A stretch of DNA of 64,000 nucleotides from JAGVSR01 sp963786675 (GCA_963786675.1 CAWAZY010000004.1:62001-126000), one strand, 5' to 3'; positions 53,711-63,275 are shown, counted from the stretch's first letter. Numbers and translations are program-made. Notes: generated by a model from the letters alone, not told the origin.

Positions 53711-55036
53711 TTAACCCTCGTAGAACCGCACCGGCTCGCCCAGCCCCGCGACCGCAAGTTCACCTTGCCACATGGCCCGCCGCCCCCTGACAAAAGTCCC
53801 GACCGGCCAGCCGGTCACCTGCCGGCCATTATACGGCGTCCATTGCGCGCGGCTTTCGATCCAGACATTGCGGATGGTCTCGCGCCGCTTCATGTCCACG
53901 ATGGTCAGATCGGCGTCGTAGCCGACAGCGATGCGGCCCTTGTTGCGGATGCCAAAGAGCCGTTGCGGACCATGGCTGGTCAGATCGACGAAGCGTTGCA
54001 GGGTCAGCCGCCCGGCATTCACATGGTCGAGCATGATCGGCACTAACGTTTGCACACCCGTCATGCCTGAATGCGATTTCGGATAGTCGTGGTCTTTTTC
54101 CTCGCGCGTGTGCGGCGCGTGATCCGAGCCCAGAACATCGACGACGCCCGACCGCAGCGCGTCCCAGATGCGGGCCTGATGGCGGGCGTCGCGCACCGGC
54201 GGGTTCATCTGGGCATAGGTTCCCAGGTCGCGATAGCAGTCGGGCGCCACCAGCGTCAGGTGATGCGGGGTGACCTCGACGCTGGCCCATTCCTTGTGCT
54301 GTTCCAGAAAATCCATCTCGGCCGCCGTGGAGATGTGCAGCACATTCACCCGCTTGCGATATTTCTCGGCCAGACCCACCAGACGCCGGGTGGCGATCAG
54401 CGCGGCTTCCTCATCGCGCCAAACGGGATGCGAGGCCGGGTCGCCGGGAACGCGTTGATCCATGCGTGAGATCAGGCGCGCTTCATCCTCGGCATGAAAG
54501 GAGGCCCGGCGGCTGAGCCGGGCGATGATGCGATCGAGTGAGGGCTCGTCGTCGACGAGTAAATTGCCCGTGGACGATCCCATGAAGACCTTGATGCCGG
54601 CCGAACCTTCCAGCCGTTCCAGATTGGGGATGTCGTCGACATTCTCGCGCGTGCCGCCGACGAAAAAAGCGAAGTCGCACAGCATCCGCTGCCGTGCCGC
54701 CGCGACCTTTGCTGCCAGCAGTTCGGCGGTCGTCGTCAATGGCACGGTGTTAGGCATCTCGAAGACCGCCGTGACACCCCCGGCCGCGGCCCCGCGGCTG
54801 CCCGTCTCCAGATCCTCCTTGTGGGTCAGGCCGGGCTCGCGGAAATGGACCTGCGTGTCGATGACGCCGGGCAGCACCGTCAGGCCGCGCGCATCAAGGG
54901 TTTCTGCGGCCTTTGCCGCCCCCAAGGCGCCCAGAGCCGCGATGCGACCGTCGCGGATGGCGATATCACGTACACCTTCGCCGTCGTGATTGACGACGCT
55001 GGCACCGGTAATGAGAAGATCGAAGCTATCGCTCAT
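53711..55036 (-). CDS. pyrC: Dihydroorotase
   Basis: About 441 residues of the class I type. Metal-binding and catalytic motifs: GVIDTQVHFREPGLTHKEDL, FVGGTRENVDD, FHAEDEARL, VLHISTAAEM, VTPHHLTLV and LGSDHAPHTREEK. It closes carbamoyl-aspartate to dihydroorotate in pyrimidine synthesis. The ATG at 55036 (MSDSFDLLITG) is preferred over one at 55042; CGGAA lies upstream. It is divergent from the ygfZ-like gene. Full length. Confidence 0.93.
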   Translation of the reverse strand: MSDSFDLLITGASVVNHDGEGVRDIAIRDGRIAALGALGAAKAAETLDARGLTVLPGVIDTQVHFREPGLTHKEDLETGSRGAAAGGVTAVFEMPNTVPLTTTAELLAAKVAAARQRMLCDFAFFVGGTRENVDDIPNLERLEGSAGIKVFMGSSTGNLLVDDEPSLDRIIARLSRRASFHAEDEARLISRMDQRVPGDPASHPVWRDEEAALIATRRLVGLAEKYRKRVNVLHISTAAEMDFLEQHKEWASVEVTPHHLTLVAPDCYRDLGTYAQMNPPVRDARHQARIWDALRSGVVDVLGSDHAPHTREEKDHDYPKSHSGMTGVQTLVPIMLDHVNAGRLTLQRFVDLTSHGPQRLFGIRNKGRIAVGYDADLTIVDMKRRETIRNVWIESRAQWTPYNGRQVTGWPVGTFVRGRRAMWQGELAVAGLGEPVRFYEG

Positions 55037-55165
55037 GGTCATTCCGTTAGAGTTCCGGGCCATTCGAGTTCCGGGCCGCAGACTTGGAGCCGGGGGCTTC
55101 ACCGCTTGTCAGGACCCGGCTGGGCACATACGTACACGAGTGATTGATAGCAACCCCAGGCCGCC

Positions 55166-56053
55166 ATGACGAGTGAGACAAAATTTGCCCACCTCCCCGA
55201 TCGCGGTGTCATCGCCGTATCGGGGGCTGACGCGATGAAATTCCTGCAGGGCTTGCTGACCAATGACGTGGCGGGGCTATCTCCCAGCACGGCGGCGCAC
55301 GCGGCGCTGCTGTCTCCGCAGGGCAAAATCCTGTTCGATATGCTGGTCCTGCTCACCGATGGTGACACCTATCTCTTGGATTGCCCAGCCGGCAAGAGCA
55401 GCGATCTTGTCCGGCGGCTCACCATGTACAAACTCCGCGCCGACGTCCGGATCGCCGATCAATCGGCTGAGCGTTGCGTTTTCGCCCGCTGGAACGGCAC
55501 GGAGCCTGGTCCGATAGTGCCTGGTGCCGATGCCTTTGCCGATCCGCGCCATCCTGGCCTCGGCGAACGCCTGATTGTTCCCGTGGAGCAGACCGGAGCC
55601 GTCGCCACAACCGCAACCGCAGAACACTATCACGCCCACCGCATCGGGCTCGGCGTGCCGGAAGGCGGGCGCGACTTTGTATTCGGCGAGGCCTACCCGC
55701 ATGAGGCCCTCTTCGACCGGTTGCACGGTGTGTCGTTCACCAAAGGCTGTTATGTCGGACAGGAAATTGTCGCCCGCATGCAGCACCGGGGCACGGCGCG
55801 CAAACGCATTGTGCCGATCCGCGCCGCTGCCGAGCTCACATCGGGCGCTCCGGTGCTGGCAGGTGAGGTCGAGATCGGAACCATCGGATCCGTCATGGCA
55901 GCGGACGGCGGCGGCAGCGGCGCGCTGGCGCTCATCCGTCTCGACCGGGTCGAAGAGGCCCGTGAGAAGGGATTGCCGATCACATCGGGCGGCGCGGCCG
56001 TCGACGTCGACATCCCGGATTGGGCCAAATCGCCACCGGCGGCTCAGGCCTGA
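55166..56053 (+). CDS. ygfZ: YgfZ/GcvT-domain folate-binding protein
   Basis: 295 residues. The YgfZ hallmark KGCYVGQEIVARMQHRG-type motif with the reactive cysteine (KGCYVGQE) is present, with the upstream ISVSG-like GVIAVSGADAMKFLQGLLTN and the tetrahydrofolate-fold core. It assists iron-sulfur cluster assembly and repair in a folate-dependent way. It is divergent from pyrC. Confidence 0.9.
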   Translation: MTSETKFAHLPDRGVIAVSGADAMKFLQGLLTNDVAGLSPSTAAHAALLSPQGKILFDMLVLLTDGDTYLLDCPAGKSSDLVRRLTMYKLRADVRIADQSAERCVFARWNGTEPGPIVPGADAFADPRHPGLGERLIVPVEQTGAVATTATAEHYHAHRIGLGVPEGGRDFVFGEAYPHEALFDRLHGVSFTKGCYVGQEIVARMQHRGTARKRIVPIRAAAELTSGAPVLAGEVEIGTIGSVMAADGGGSGALALIRLDRVEEAREKGLPITSGGAAVDVDIPDWAKSPPAAQA

Positions 56054-56057
56054 GACA

Positions 56058-56438
56058 TCACTCCCCGGCCGCTTCGGCTTTCGGCATCAACTGGCCCGCG
56101 GCTTCGGCCGCATGGGCGGCATACATCACCGACGGCCCCGCGCCCATGTAGACAGCCATGCCCAGCGTTTCCATGATTTCGTCGCGCGTCGCGCCGTTGG
56201 CGATGGCAGCCTTGACATGGAAGGCGATACAGTCGTCGCAGCGGATCGCAACGCCAATGGCCAGTGCGATGAGTTCCTTGGTCTTGGTGTCGAGCGCGCC
56301 GCCCTTGAGCGCGGCTTGCGCCATGCCGGAGAAATTCTTCATCACGTCCGGCGTCCCGGTCCGCAAATCCTTGAGGGGCGCATTCAGCGACGACATATGT
56401 GAGGCCCAGTCGATGAGCATGTCCGACTCCTGTTCCAT
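56058..56438 (-). CDS. AhpD-like carboxymuconolactone decarboxylase family protein
   Basis: 126 residues. Single CMD domain with the redox CxxC pair in RCDDCIAFHVK and the helical core ALDTKTKELIALAIGVAI, EIMETLGMAVYMGAGP. Related to the peroxidase partner AhpD, though the substrate is unknown. The ATG choice (56438 or 56420, MLIDWASHM) is open. A palindrome ATTAG-cttata-CTAAT (56456-56471) sits in its promoter region. Confidence 0.85.
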   Translation of the reverse strand: MEQESDMLIDWASHMSSLNAPLKDLRTGTPDVMKNFSGMAQAALKGGALDTKTKELIALAIGVAIRCDDCIAFHVKAAIANGATRDEIMETLGMAVYMGAGPSVMYAAHAAEAAGQLMPKAEAAGE

Positions 56439-56455
56439 TCCGATCCGGCTAATAT

Positions 56456-56471
56456 ATTAGCTTATACTAAT
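56456..56471. promoter_or_regulatory. Palindrome in the promoter region of the CMD-family gene
   Basis: ATTAG-cttata-CTAAT, a 16-bp inverted repeat in a short AT-rich patch 18-33 bp upstream of the CMD-family start on its template side. A repressor operator is likely in shape; no factor is identified. Confidence 0.4.
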
Positions 56472-56608
56472 TTAACAACCCCGGCACGCGTGGCGCTTCG
56501 CCGCCGCCGCGATCCGCCCGCGAAAACGGCGCTTGCCGGGCCAGCCCAACGGGTGAAAAGTGCCCCGCGCCGGCGGGATCGGGCCCACCAGCAGACCATG
56601 AGGACCAC

Positions 56609-57241
56609 GTGGGACGACATCCGGACACGCAATCCAATCGATGCCCGTGGGGCAATTCCGACCCCGACTACGCGCGGTATCATGATGAGGAGTGGGGCGT
56701 GCCGCACGCGGACAGCCAGCGCCTGTTCGAAAAGATCGTGCTTGAAGGGTTTCAGTCTGGCCTGTCCTGGCTGACCATCCTGCGCAAGCGCGAGTCCTTC
56801 CGCCGCGCGTTCCACAATTTCGACCCCCATCGCATGGCCCGCTTCGGTGACAAGGACATTGCCCGGCTGATGTCCGATGCCGGGATCGTGCGCCACCGGC
56901 TGAAGATCGAAGCCGCCATCACGAATGCGCGCGCCTACGTTGCACTATCCGAAAGCGATTCCCTCGCGCGGCTGGTTTGGTCACATCTGGAAGAGGGCCC
57001 GATCATCAACACGCCGCGCACGATGGGCGATGTGCCGGCATCGACGGAAATTTCTTTGCGAATGTCGAAAGCGTTGAAGCGCGCGGGGTTCCGTTTCGTC
57101 GGCCCCACGACGCTCTATGCGTTCATGCAATCAACAGGCATGGTCAACGATCACCTCGTGACCTGCCCGCGCCATGGCGCCTGCGCCAAACTCCAGACCG
57201 CATTCCGTTCCACACACCACAAACTGATCACACCCGCATGA
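56609..57241 (+). CDS. tag: DNA-3-methyladenine glycosylase I
   Basis: 210 residues from a GTG at 56609 with ATGAGG (AGGA) upstream. Zinc-snap Cys/His motif: CPWGNSDPDYARYHDEEWG at the N-terminus and HLVTCPRHGACAKL near the C-terminus. Alkyl-base motifs FQSGLSWLTILRKRESFRRAF and IVRHRLKIEAAITNAR are typical. It removes 3-methyladenine from alkylated DNA. The stop overlaps the start of the HD-domain gene by the ATGA arrangement, so they are coupled. Confidence 0.93.
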   Translation: MGRHPDTQSNRCPWGNSDPDYARYHDEEWGVPHADSQRLFEKIVLEGFQSGLSWLTILRKRESFRRAFHNFDPHRMARFGDKDIARLMSDAGIVRHRLKIEAAITNARAYVALSESDSLARLVWSHLEEGPIINTPRTMGDVPASTEISLRMSKALKRAGFRFVGPTTLYAFMQSTGMVNDHLVTCPRHGACAKLQTAFRSTHHKLITPA

Positions 57242-57867
57242 CCCGACATCCCGAACCGGCTGAGGCCAACGCACCGTCCCGCGCTTGGCAGCGCATGCTG
57301 TCCGGACGCAGGCTCGACCTTCTCAACCCCTCCGCGGACGATATCGAAATCGCCGACATCGCCCGTGGCCTGGCGCGCGTCGCGCGATGGAACGGCCAGA
57401 CGATCGGACCGCACGCGTTCTCCGTCGCTGAACATTCCCTGATCGTGGAAGCCATCGCCGCCGACCTCAACGCGCACTGGCCCGCGCCGTATCGCCTCGC
57501 CGCGCTGCTGCATGATGCACCCGAATTTGTGATCGGCGATCTCATCTCGCCGTTCAAAACCGCCATCGGCCTCGACTACAAGGCGTTCGAAATCCGCATC
57601 CTGGGCGCCATTCACACGCGCTTCGGGCTGCCAGCCGTCTTGCCCGCCGACGTCGCCGCAGCGATCAAAGCCGCCGACCGTATTGCCGCCTACTATGAAG
57701 CGACCCGGCTCGCGGGGTTCAGTGAGGACGAAGCCCGGCTGTATTTCGGCGAACCGGGCGGTCTTGCGCCGCAGCTGGCGGCCCGCCTCCGTGCCTTGGA
57801 TGCCGGCCCGGTTGCGGCCGCCGAAGCCCGTTTCCTGGAGCGTTTCCATGCGCTCATCGACGCTTGA
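57238..57867 (+). CDS. HD-domain hydrolase (YfbR-like nucleotidase)
   Basis: 209 residues. Histidine-aspartate metal site: HAFSVAEHSLIVEAI, then the HD motif LLHDAPEFVIGDLISPFK and a downstream Asp in KAADRIAAYYE. Some relatives hydrolyse deoxynucleoside 5'-monophosphates. It is translated from an ATG that overlaps the tag stop, so a role in base or nucleotide clean-up is plausible, but inferred. Confidence 0.82.
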   Translation: MTRHPEPAEANAPSRAWQRMLSGRRLDLLNPSADDIEIADIARGLARVARWNGQTIGPHAFSVAEHSLIVEAIAADLNAHWPAPYRLAALLHDAPEFVIGDLISPFKTAIGLDYKAFEIRILGAIHTRFGLPAVLPADVAAAIKAADRIAAYYEATRLAGFSEDEARLYFGEPGGLAPQLAARLRALDAGPVAAAEARFLERFHALIDA

Positions 57868-58095
57868 AGGCCGAGATTGCGTGCTGCTCCGCGACCGGCG
57901 CGGGGGCTAAGGCGAACCAAACGGCCCGCCGCGCGTTATCTTTCGGCGGCGTTGTCACCGTGAAAGGAATAACAGGCCGAGTGCCCCGTTGTGAGCGTAC
58001 TCAGTCAGTCGGGAGGTTGTTCTTGCCCATATATATTCCTTCTGGTCCTTCTCATGATTCAACCCAATTCGCTCTAGAGACGGGAGTATAGCGCC

Positions 58096-59163
58096 ATGGT
58101 ATCCGACGCTACTGCGCGGCGAATCACGCGCGAAACTCATGCGCGGCACGTTCCCAACGGGGTTGCTATGCACCCGGACACTCCCGCCGTTGAAATCGGC
58201 CTGAACGCGGCCATCGTCGCCGTACTCGACAATGAACCTGTGGCGCTCGTCGTGCGCGATCCGGGCCAGGGCCAATCATCGGCCACGCCAACGCAGGACA
58301 GCCTGCCTTCAGGTCCCTTTTCGCCCGTTGAACACCGCACGCTGGAGGGCGGCCTGAGGTCGTGGGTTGCCGAGCAGGCCGATATCGAACTCGGTTATGT
58401 CGAGCAGCTCTATTCGTTCGGCGACCGGGGCCGTCATGCTCAACCGGGTGATGCGGCGCCGCATGTCGTCTCCATTGGATATCTGGCGCTGACCAATGCC
58501 GGCCAGATCAACGATGAGCAGCGCGGCTCTTGGCGCAGCTGGTATCACTATTTCCCGTGGGAAGATTGGCGCAAAGGCCGTCCGGCAATCCTGGAAACGG
58601 AAATCGTCCCGCGCTTGAGAGAGTGGGCCGAGCGGCCGCATCAGAAATCCGATCCCGCACGTCCCGTCGCGCGTCTCGATCGCATTCGCATGTGCTTTGG
58701 GATCGACGGTGCTGCATGGGACGAAGAGAAGGTGCTCGAACGCTACGAACTGCTTTATGAGGCAGGTCTTGTGGACGAAGCTCGCCGCGACGGACGCGAG
58801 GCGGCGCTGGCTTGGTCTCCGGTACCCCGTCTTGGTGCCATGATGCGCTACGATCATCGCCGGATCCTGGCCACTGCCATCGGACGCACCCGCGCCAAGA
58901 TCAAGTACCGCCCCGTGATCTTCGAACTCATGCCGCCGGAGTTCACGCTCTTCGAATTGCAGAAGACCGTTGAAGCCATTTTGGGTCCGCATCTGCATAA
59001 GCAGAACTTCCGCCGCTTGGTGGAAGGCGCGGGGCTTGTTGAAACGACCGGAGAAATGAAAACGCGCACGGGTGGCCGCCCCGCCAAGCTTTATCGCTTC
59101 CGCAAGGAAGTGGTGCTCGAACGTCCGGCACCGGGTGTACGCGTCAAGCCTGGACGCGCTTGA
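58096..59163 (+). CDS. nadQ: NadQ-like (NrtR/Nudix-related) regulator of NAD synthesis
   Basis: 355 residues. An N-terminal Nudix-fold domain (about 35-150, opening EIGLNAAIVAVLDNEPVALV) has a degenerate Nudix box, here EGGLRSWVAEQADIEL, without the usual catalytic Glu pattern. The C-terminal winged helix-turn-helix region contains PVIFELMPPEFTLFELQKTV and LHKQNFRRLVEGAGLVE, GGRPAKLYRF. This is the arrangement of the Rhizobiales NadQ family, which controls nadABC. The nad operon follows directly, with two candidate operators between. The ATG is at 58096; the upstream region to 57868 shows nothing else. Confidence 0.8.
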   Translation: MVSDATARRITRETHARHVPNGVAMHPDTPAVEIGLNAAIVAVLDNEPVALVVRDPGQGQSSATPTQDSLPSGPFSPVEHRTLEGGLRSWVAEQADIELGYVEQLYSFGDRGRHAQPGDAAPHVVSIGYLALTNAGQINDEQRGSWRSWYHYFPWEDWRKGRPAILETEIVPRLREWAERPHQKSDPARPVARLDRIRMCFGIDGAAWDEEKVLERYELLYEAGLVDEARRDGREAALAWSPVPRLGAMMRYDHRRILATAIGRTRAKIKYRPVIFELMPPEFTLFELQKTVEAILGPHLHKQNFRRLVEGAGLVETTGEMKTRTGGRPAKLYRFRKEVVLERPAPGVRVKPGRA

Positions 59164-59387
59164 CCGTTGCAAAGGACATGAGAATTGCAAGGGATCGCGC
59201 GGGCTGAGTGCGAAAGCATCCGTCTCGCGCGGTCCTGTGAGCTGCCCACCCATGCAGCATCTCAAATGGAACCCGCCATCGCCTGCGACGTTGCGAGGGC
59301 ATGGCACGCGTCTCAGTGAATTATTTGCGACACCACGGGCTCAAGCACTGGAAAACCCGGGCCCGATCCATTAAATTAGACACGAGA

Positions 59388-59404
59388 ATGCTCGATTAGA
59401 GCAT
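59388..59404. promoter_or_regulatory. Candidate NadQ operator 1, upstream of nadA
   Basis: The palindrome ATGCTC-GATTA-GAGCAT, a perfect 6-bp inverted repeat with 5-bp spacer, 92 bp before the nadA start. A second copy of the same form lies at 59450-59466. Confidence 0.65.
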
Positions 59405-59449
59405 AAGAGGAAATCACCGGCAATTGCCGGCTGTTGCCGCGCCTTAGAT

Positions 59450-59466
59450 ATACTCAATTCGAGCAT
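59450..59466. promoter_or_regulatory. Candidate NadQ operator 2, upstream of nadA
   Basis: ATACTC-AATTC-GAGCAT, the same pattern as operator 1 with one base different, 30 bp before the nadA start and 46 bp from the other box. The two form a probable cooperative binding array. Confidence 0.65.
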
Positions 59467-59495
59467 ATTTACGGGCGGAACCAGGGAGAAACGAC

Positions 59496-60557
59496 ATGGT
59501 CCAGATGACACTGCCTCTGAGCCGCGCGGCCGCCCGCCCGGCCGCCGAGGCCAAACCGGACCACGGCTACACTTTCACGCCCGCCTTGGCGCGGGAACTG
59601 GAGCCGATCTATGACCGCATGAAGCGGGTGGTCACGCCGATGGAGTGGATGCAGTACGCGCCGCTCATCAAGGCCATCAACGACCTGAAGGCCGAACGTG
59701 GCGCGGTCATCCTGGCCCACAATTACATGACGCCCGAGATCTTCCACGGTGTTGCCGATTTCCGCGGCGACAGCCTTCAGCTTGCGCGCGAAGCCGCCAA
59801 GGCGAAGGGTGATCTCATCGTCCAGGCCGGCGTGCACTTCATGGCCGAAACGTCCAAGCTTCTCTCACCGTCCAAGACCGTGCTGATCCCGGACTTGCTG
59901 GCGGGATGTTCGCTGGCCGCGTCGATCACGGCGGCCGACGTGCGCCTCCTGCGCGAAGCCTATCCCGGCGTACCCATCGTCACCTACGTCAACACGTCGG
60001 CGGCGGTGAAGGCGGAATGCGACATCACCTGCACATCGTCCAATGCCGTGAAGGTCGTTGAAAGCCTCGGTGCGCCGCGCGTGCTGCTGATCCCGGACGA
60101 GTATCTCTCGAAGTACGTCCAGACGCAGACCGACGTCGAAATCATCGCTTGGCGCGGGCACTGTGAAGTCCACGAGCGGTTCACGGCGGAAGAATTGGAA
60201 TCCTACCGCGATGCCAATCCGGGCGTGAAGATCATCGCGCATCCCGAATGCCCGCCGGACGTCATCAACGTCGCCGACTTCACCGGCTCGACGTCGGGCA
60301 TGATCAACTACGTCAAGACCAACCGTCCGAAGAAGGCGCTGCTGGTCACGGAATGCTCGATGGCGTCCAACGTCGCGGCGGAAACGCCCGACGTCGAATT
60401 CGTGCGCCCGTGCAATCTCTGCCCGCACATGAAGCGTATCAGCCTCCAAGCCATCTACGAAAGCCTGCGCGACCTGAAATACGAAGTGACCGTCGATCCC
60501 GATGTCGCCGATCGCGCCCGCCGCGCGGTTGAGCGCATGGTCAATCTGAACCATTGA
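59496..60557 (+). CDS. nadA: Quinolinate synthase
   Basis: 353 residues. Condenses iminoaspartate with dihydroxyacetone phosphate to quinolinate. Three cysteines for the [4Fe-4S] cluster are visible: LLAGCSLAAS, LLVTECSMASNV and VRPCNLCPHMKR. Other landmarks VILAHNYMTPEIFHGVADF, GDSLQLAREA, VTYVNTSAAVKAECDITCTS, IIAWRGHCEVHERF. It heads the nadABC operon. Length is normal. Confidence 0.96.
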   Translation: MVQMTLPLSRAAARPAAEAKPDHGYTFTPALARELEPIYDRMKRVVTPMEWMQYAPLIKAINDLKAERGAVILAHNYMTPEIFHGVADFRGDSLQLAREAAKAKGDLIVQAGVHFMAETSKLLSPSKTVLIPDLLAGCSLAASITAADVRLLREAYPGVPIVTYVNTSAAVKAECDITCTSSNAVKVVESLGAPRVLLIPDEYLSKYVQTQTDVEIIAWRGHCEVHERFTAEELESYRDANPGVKIIAHPECPPDVINVADFTGSTSGMINYVKTNRPKKALLVTECSMASNVAAETPDVEFVRPCNLCPHMKRISLQAIYESLRDLKYEVTVDPDVADRARRAVERMVNLNH

Positions 60558-60597
60558 ACCCCCGGCCCCACTTGGGGCTGCCGCCGAGAGGTGTCGC

Positions 60598-62256
60598 ATG
60601 GCACAGCGTAGTCGCAAGACGTTCAAGGGGTTCGCAAGGCCCAAGCATCCATTGGGTCCCGGCGATGTCGTCATCATCGGCGCGGGGCTGGCCGGACTCT
60701 ATACCGCGCTGAAGCTGGCGCCCTTGCCCGTCACGCTCGTCTCGGCGGCACCGCTCGGCGAGGGCGCCTCCAGCGTCTGGGCGCAGGGTGGCGTCGCGGC
60801 CGCCGTCGGAGAAGGCGACACGCCCGAAGCCCACGCGCGCGATACGATCATCGCGGGTGCCGGCATTGTCGATGACGCCACCGCGCGCATGGTTGCCGAC
60901 GAAGCCGGCGATCGCATTCGCGATCTGTTGCGCTACGGCGTTCCGTTCGATCGCGACCTCGAAGGCCATTTCGTCCTGTCGCGGGAGGCAGCACATTCGG
61001 CCAAGCGGATCGTGCGCGTCTCCGGTGACCGTGCCGGTGCCGCCATCATGCAGGCGCTCATCGCGGCGGCGCGCGCTACGCCGTCGATCCGCGTTCTCAC
61101 GGGCTACGAGGCGGAAGATCTCATCGTGGAGAATGGCCGCGTCACCGGCGTGAGGCTGGCACGCGGCGAGACCCGCGCATCGGGCAGCTACGAGCTCATT
61201 CCGGCAAGCGCTGTCGTTCTGGCGACGGGCGGCACCGGCGGGCTTTACGCCGTGACGACCAATCCCGCCTACGCGCGCGGCGAAGCCATTGCATTCGCCG
61301 CCCGCGCCGGCGCGGTCATCGCGGATGCCGAATTCGTCCAGTTCCATCCCACCGCCATGGATATCGGCATCGACCCCGCCCCGCTGGCCACTGAAGCCTT
61401 GCGCGGCGAAGGCGCGACGCTCGTCAACGCGGCGGGCGACCGCTTCATGCCGCGCCATCATCCCGATGCGGAACTGGGACCGCGCGATATCGTGGCGCGC
61501 GGCGTGTTCGAAGAGATCGCCGCCCGTCGCGGAGCATTTCTCGATTGCCGCACGGCCATCGGCGCGCGCTTCCCCGAGGCCTATCCAACGGTCTACGGCC
61601 ATTGCCGTGCCGCCGGTATCGACCCAGCCCGCGATCTCATTCCCGTGGCACCCGCCGCGCATTACCACATGGGCGGCATTGCCACGGATCAGACGGGCCG
61701 ATCCAGCGTCGAAGGTCTGTGGGCCGCGGGCGAGGCCGCATCGACGGGCCTGCATGGGGCCAACCGATTGGCGTCGAATTCCCTCTTGGAAGCGGTCGTC
61801 TTCGGCGGACGCGTGGCGGACGACATCCGCACACTGGTGCCCACCCGGAATGCCGCGCCCGTTGCAGAGTTGCGCCTTGTCGATGGCGGTCGCATCGTGG
61901 ATATGCGTCATCGCGCCGAGAACATTGCCCACTTGCGCCGCGTCATGAGCGAGGACGTGGGCGTTGTGCGGGATGCACGCGGCTTGAAGCACGCATTAGC
62001 CCAGATCCGCGACATCGCAGCCGATGCCAACGCCGATGCCGTTGTGAGCAACATGGCGCTCACCGCGCGGTTCATCACGGCGGCGGCTCTCATCCGCAAG
62101 GAAAGCCGCGGCGGCCACTTCCGCAGCGATTACCCCGCGGCCATTCCAAGCCTTGCGCACCGGACCTTCATGACCCTCGGCGACGTCGAGGCCATCGACG
62201 CTGCAGCGTTGACCGCACGCCGGCGCCGCAAGACCGCGCTGGAACTCGCCCTATGA
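60598..62256 (+). CDS. nadB: L-aspartate oxidase
   Basis: 552 residues. FAD-binding GAGLAGLYTALKLAP, the active-site region HFVLSREAAHSAKRIVRVSGD with the conserved Arg/His pair, VQFHPTAMDIG, and C-terminal NRLASNSLLEAVVFGGRVADD. It oxidises L-aspartate to iminoaspartate for NadA. Forty bp after nadA; its stop overlaps the nadC start (ATGA at 62253-62256). Confidence 0.95.
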   Translation: MAQRSRKTFKGFARPKHPLGPGDVVIIGAGLAGLYTALKLAPLPVTLVSAAPLGEGASSVWAQGGVAAAVGEGDTPEAHARDTIIAGAGIVDDATARMVADEAGDRIRDLLRYGVPFDRDLEGHFVLSREAAHSAKRIVRVSGDRAGAAIMQALIAAARATPSIRVLTGYEAEDLIVENGRVTGVRLARGETRASGSYELIPASAVVLATGGTGGLYAVTTNPAYARGEAIAFAARAGAVIADAEFVQFHPTAMDIGIDPAPLATEALRGEGATLVNAAGDRFMPRHHPDAELGPRDIVARGVFEEIAARRGAFLDCRTAIGARFPEAYPTVYGHCRAAGIDPARDLIPVAPAAHYHMGGIATDQTGRSSVEGLWAAGEAASTGLHGANRLASNSLLEAVVFGGRVADDIRTLVPTRNAAPVAELRLVDGGRIVDMRHRAENIAHLRRVMSEDVGVVRDARGLKHALAQIRDIAADANADAVVSNMALTARFITAAALIRKESRGGHFRSDYPAAIPSLAHRTFMTLGDVEAIDAAALTARRRRKTALELAL

Positions 62257-63155
62257 TCCCAACCGATTTGCCACGGCTTCCAGCAGGCCTGATCGCGCGC
62301 GCGGTCAGCGATGCGCTGGCCGAGGATCTGGGACTTGCAGGCGACATCACCACGGATGCGACGGTTGCCGCCGATGCGCAGGCCAATGCGGTGTTGGCAT
62401 CCCGGCAGACGGGCGTCGTGGCGGGACTGGATCTTGCCGAAGCAGCATTCCGCGCGCTCGATCCGGCAATCATGTTCAAAGTTGAAAAGCCCGACGGATC
62501 GCGGCTTCAACCCGGCGACGTCATCGCGCGCGTATCGGGTAGTGCGCGCGCCATCCTGACGGCCGAACGAGTGGCATTGAATTATCTCGGCCGGCTGAGC
62601 GGAATCGCAAGTCTCACACGGCGCTACGCCGACGCGGTCGCGGGAACGAGGGCGTCCATTGTCGACACGCGCAAGACCACACCGGGCCTGCGGGCCTTTG
62701 AAAAATACGCGGTGCGTTGTGGCGGCGGACGCAATCACCGCACTGGATTGTTCGACGCCATTCTTATCAAGGACAACCACATCGTCGCCGCCGGCGGTGT
62801 GGCCGAGGCCATAGCCGGCGCGCGCGCGCATGCCGGCCATCTCGTCAAGATCGAGGTCGAAGTGGATACGCTGGCCCAGCTCGAAGTGGTGCTGTCACAT
62901 GGCGCCGACGCGGTCCTGCTCGATAACATGGATCCCCAATCACTCGCCAAGGCCGTGCAAATGGTTGCAGGACGCGCGGTGACGGAAGCGTCTGGCGGGG
63001 TCAATCTGTCGACAGTGCGGGCTATTGCGGAGACCGGCGTCGATCTCATCTCGGTGGGCGCCCTGACCCATTCCGCTCCCGTTCTCGATGTGGGGCTTGA
63101 TTTTCTTCCCCTGACGGCTGGCACGACCGTGCCGAAAGGCAAAGTACGTAGCTAA
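62253..63155 (+). CDS. nadC: Nicotinate-nucleotide pyrophosphorylase (carboxylating)
   Basis: 300 residues. Quinolinate phosphoribosyltransferase: EDLGLAGDITTDATV, RVSGSARAILTAERVALNYLGRLSGIAS, DTRKTTPGLRAFEKYAVRCGGG, DAILIKDNH, VEVDTLAQL, LLDNMDP, and ASGGVNLSTVRAIAETGVDLISVGALTHS. It uses PRPP from Prs to make NaMN. Coupled to nadB by a 4-bp overlap, it closes the de novo NAD operon. Confidence 0.95.
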   Translation: MIPTDLPRLPAGLIARAVSDALAEDLGLAGDITTDATVAADAQANAVLASRQTGVVAGLDLAEAAFRALDPAIMFKVEKPDGSRLQPGDVIARVSGSARAILTAERVALNYLGRLSGIASLTRRYADAVAGTRASIVDTRKTTPGLRAFEKYAVRCGGGRNHRTGLFDAILIKDNHIVAAGGVAEAIAGARAHAGHLVKIEVEVDTLAQLEVVLSHGADAVLLDNMDPQSLAKAVQMVAGRAVTEASGGVNLSTVRAIAETGVDLISVGALTHSAPVLDVGLDFLPLTAGTTVPKGKVRS

Positions 63156-63275
63156 AACGGCCTGACTGTTAATGCAAAAGCCAAACAGCCAATGGCGCTG
63201 CTTGCTTTTGCCTCAATCGTCGCCCATTTGAGGGCAGAGTTCATCGTCGAAAATTGCCCGCCGCTTAGGAGACCA

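Noticed and set aside
60541..61992. A 483-codon minus-strand frame opposite nadB
   Set aside because: Mirror of the GC-rich codons of nadB; the composition is not protein-like.
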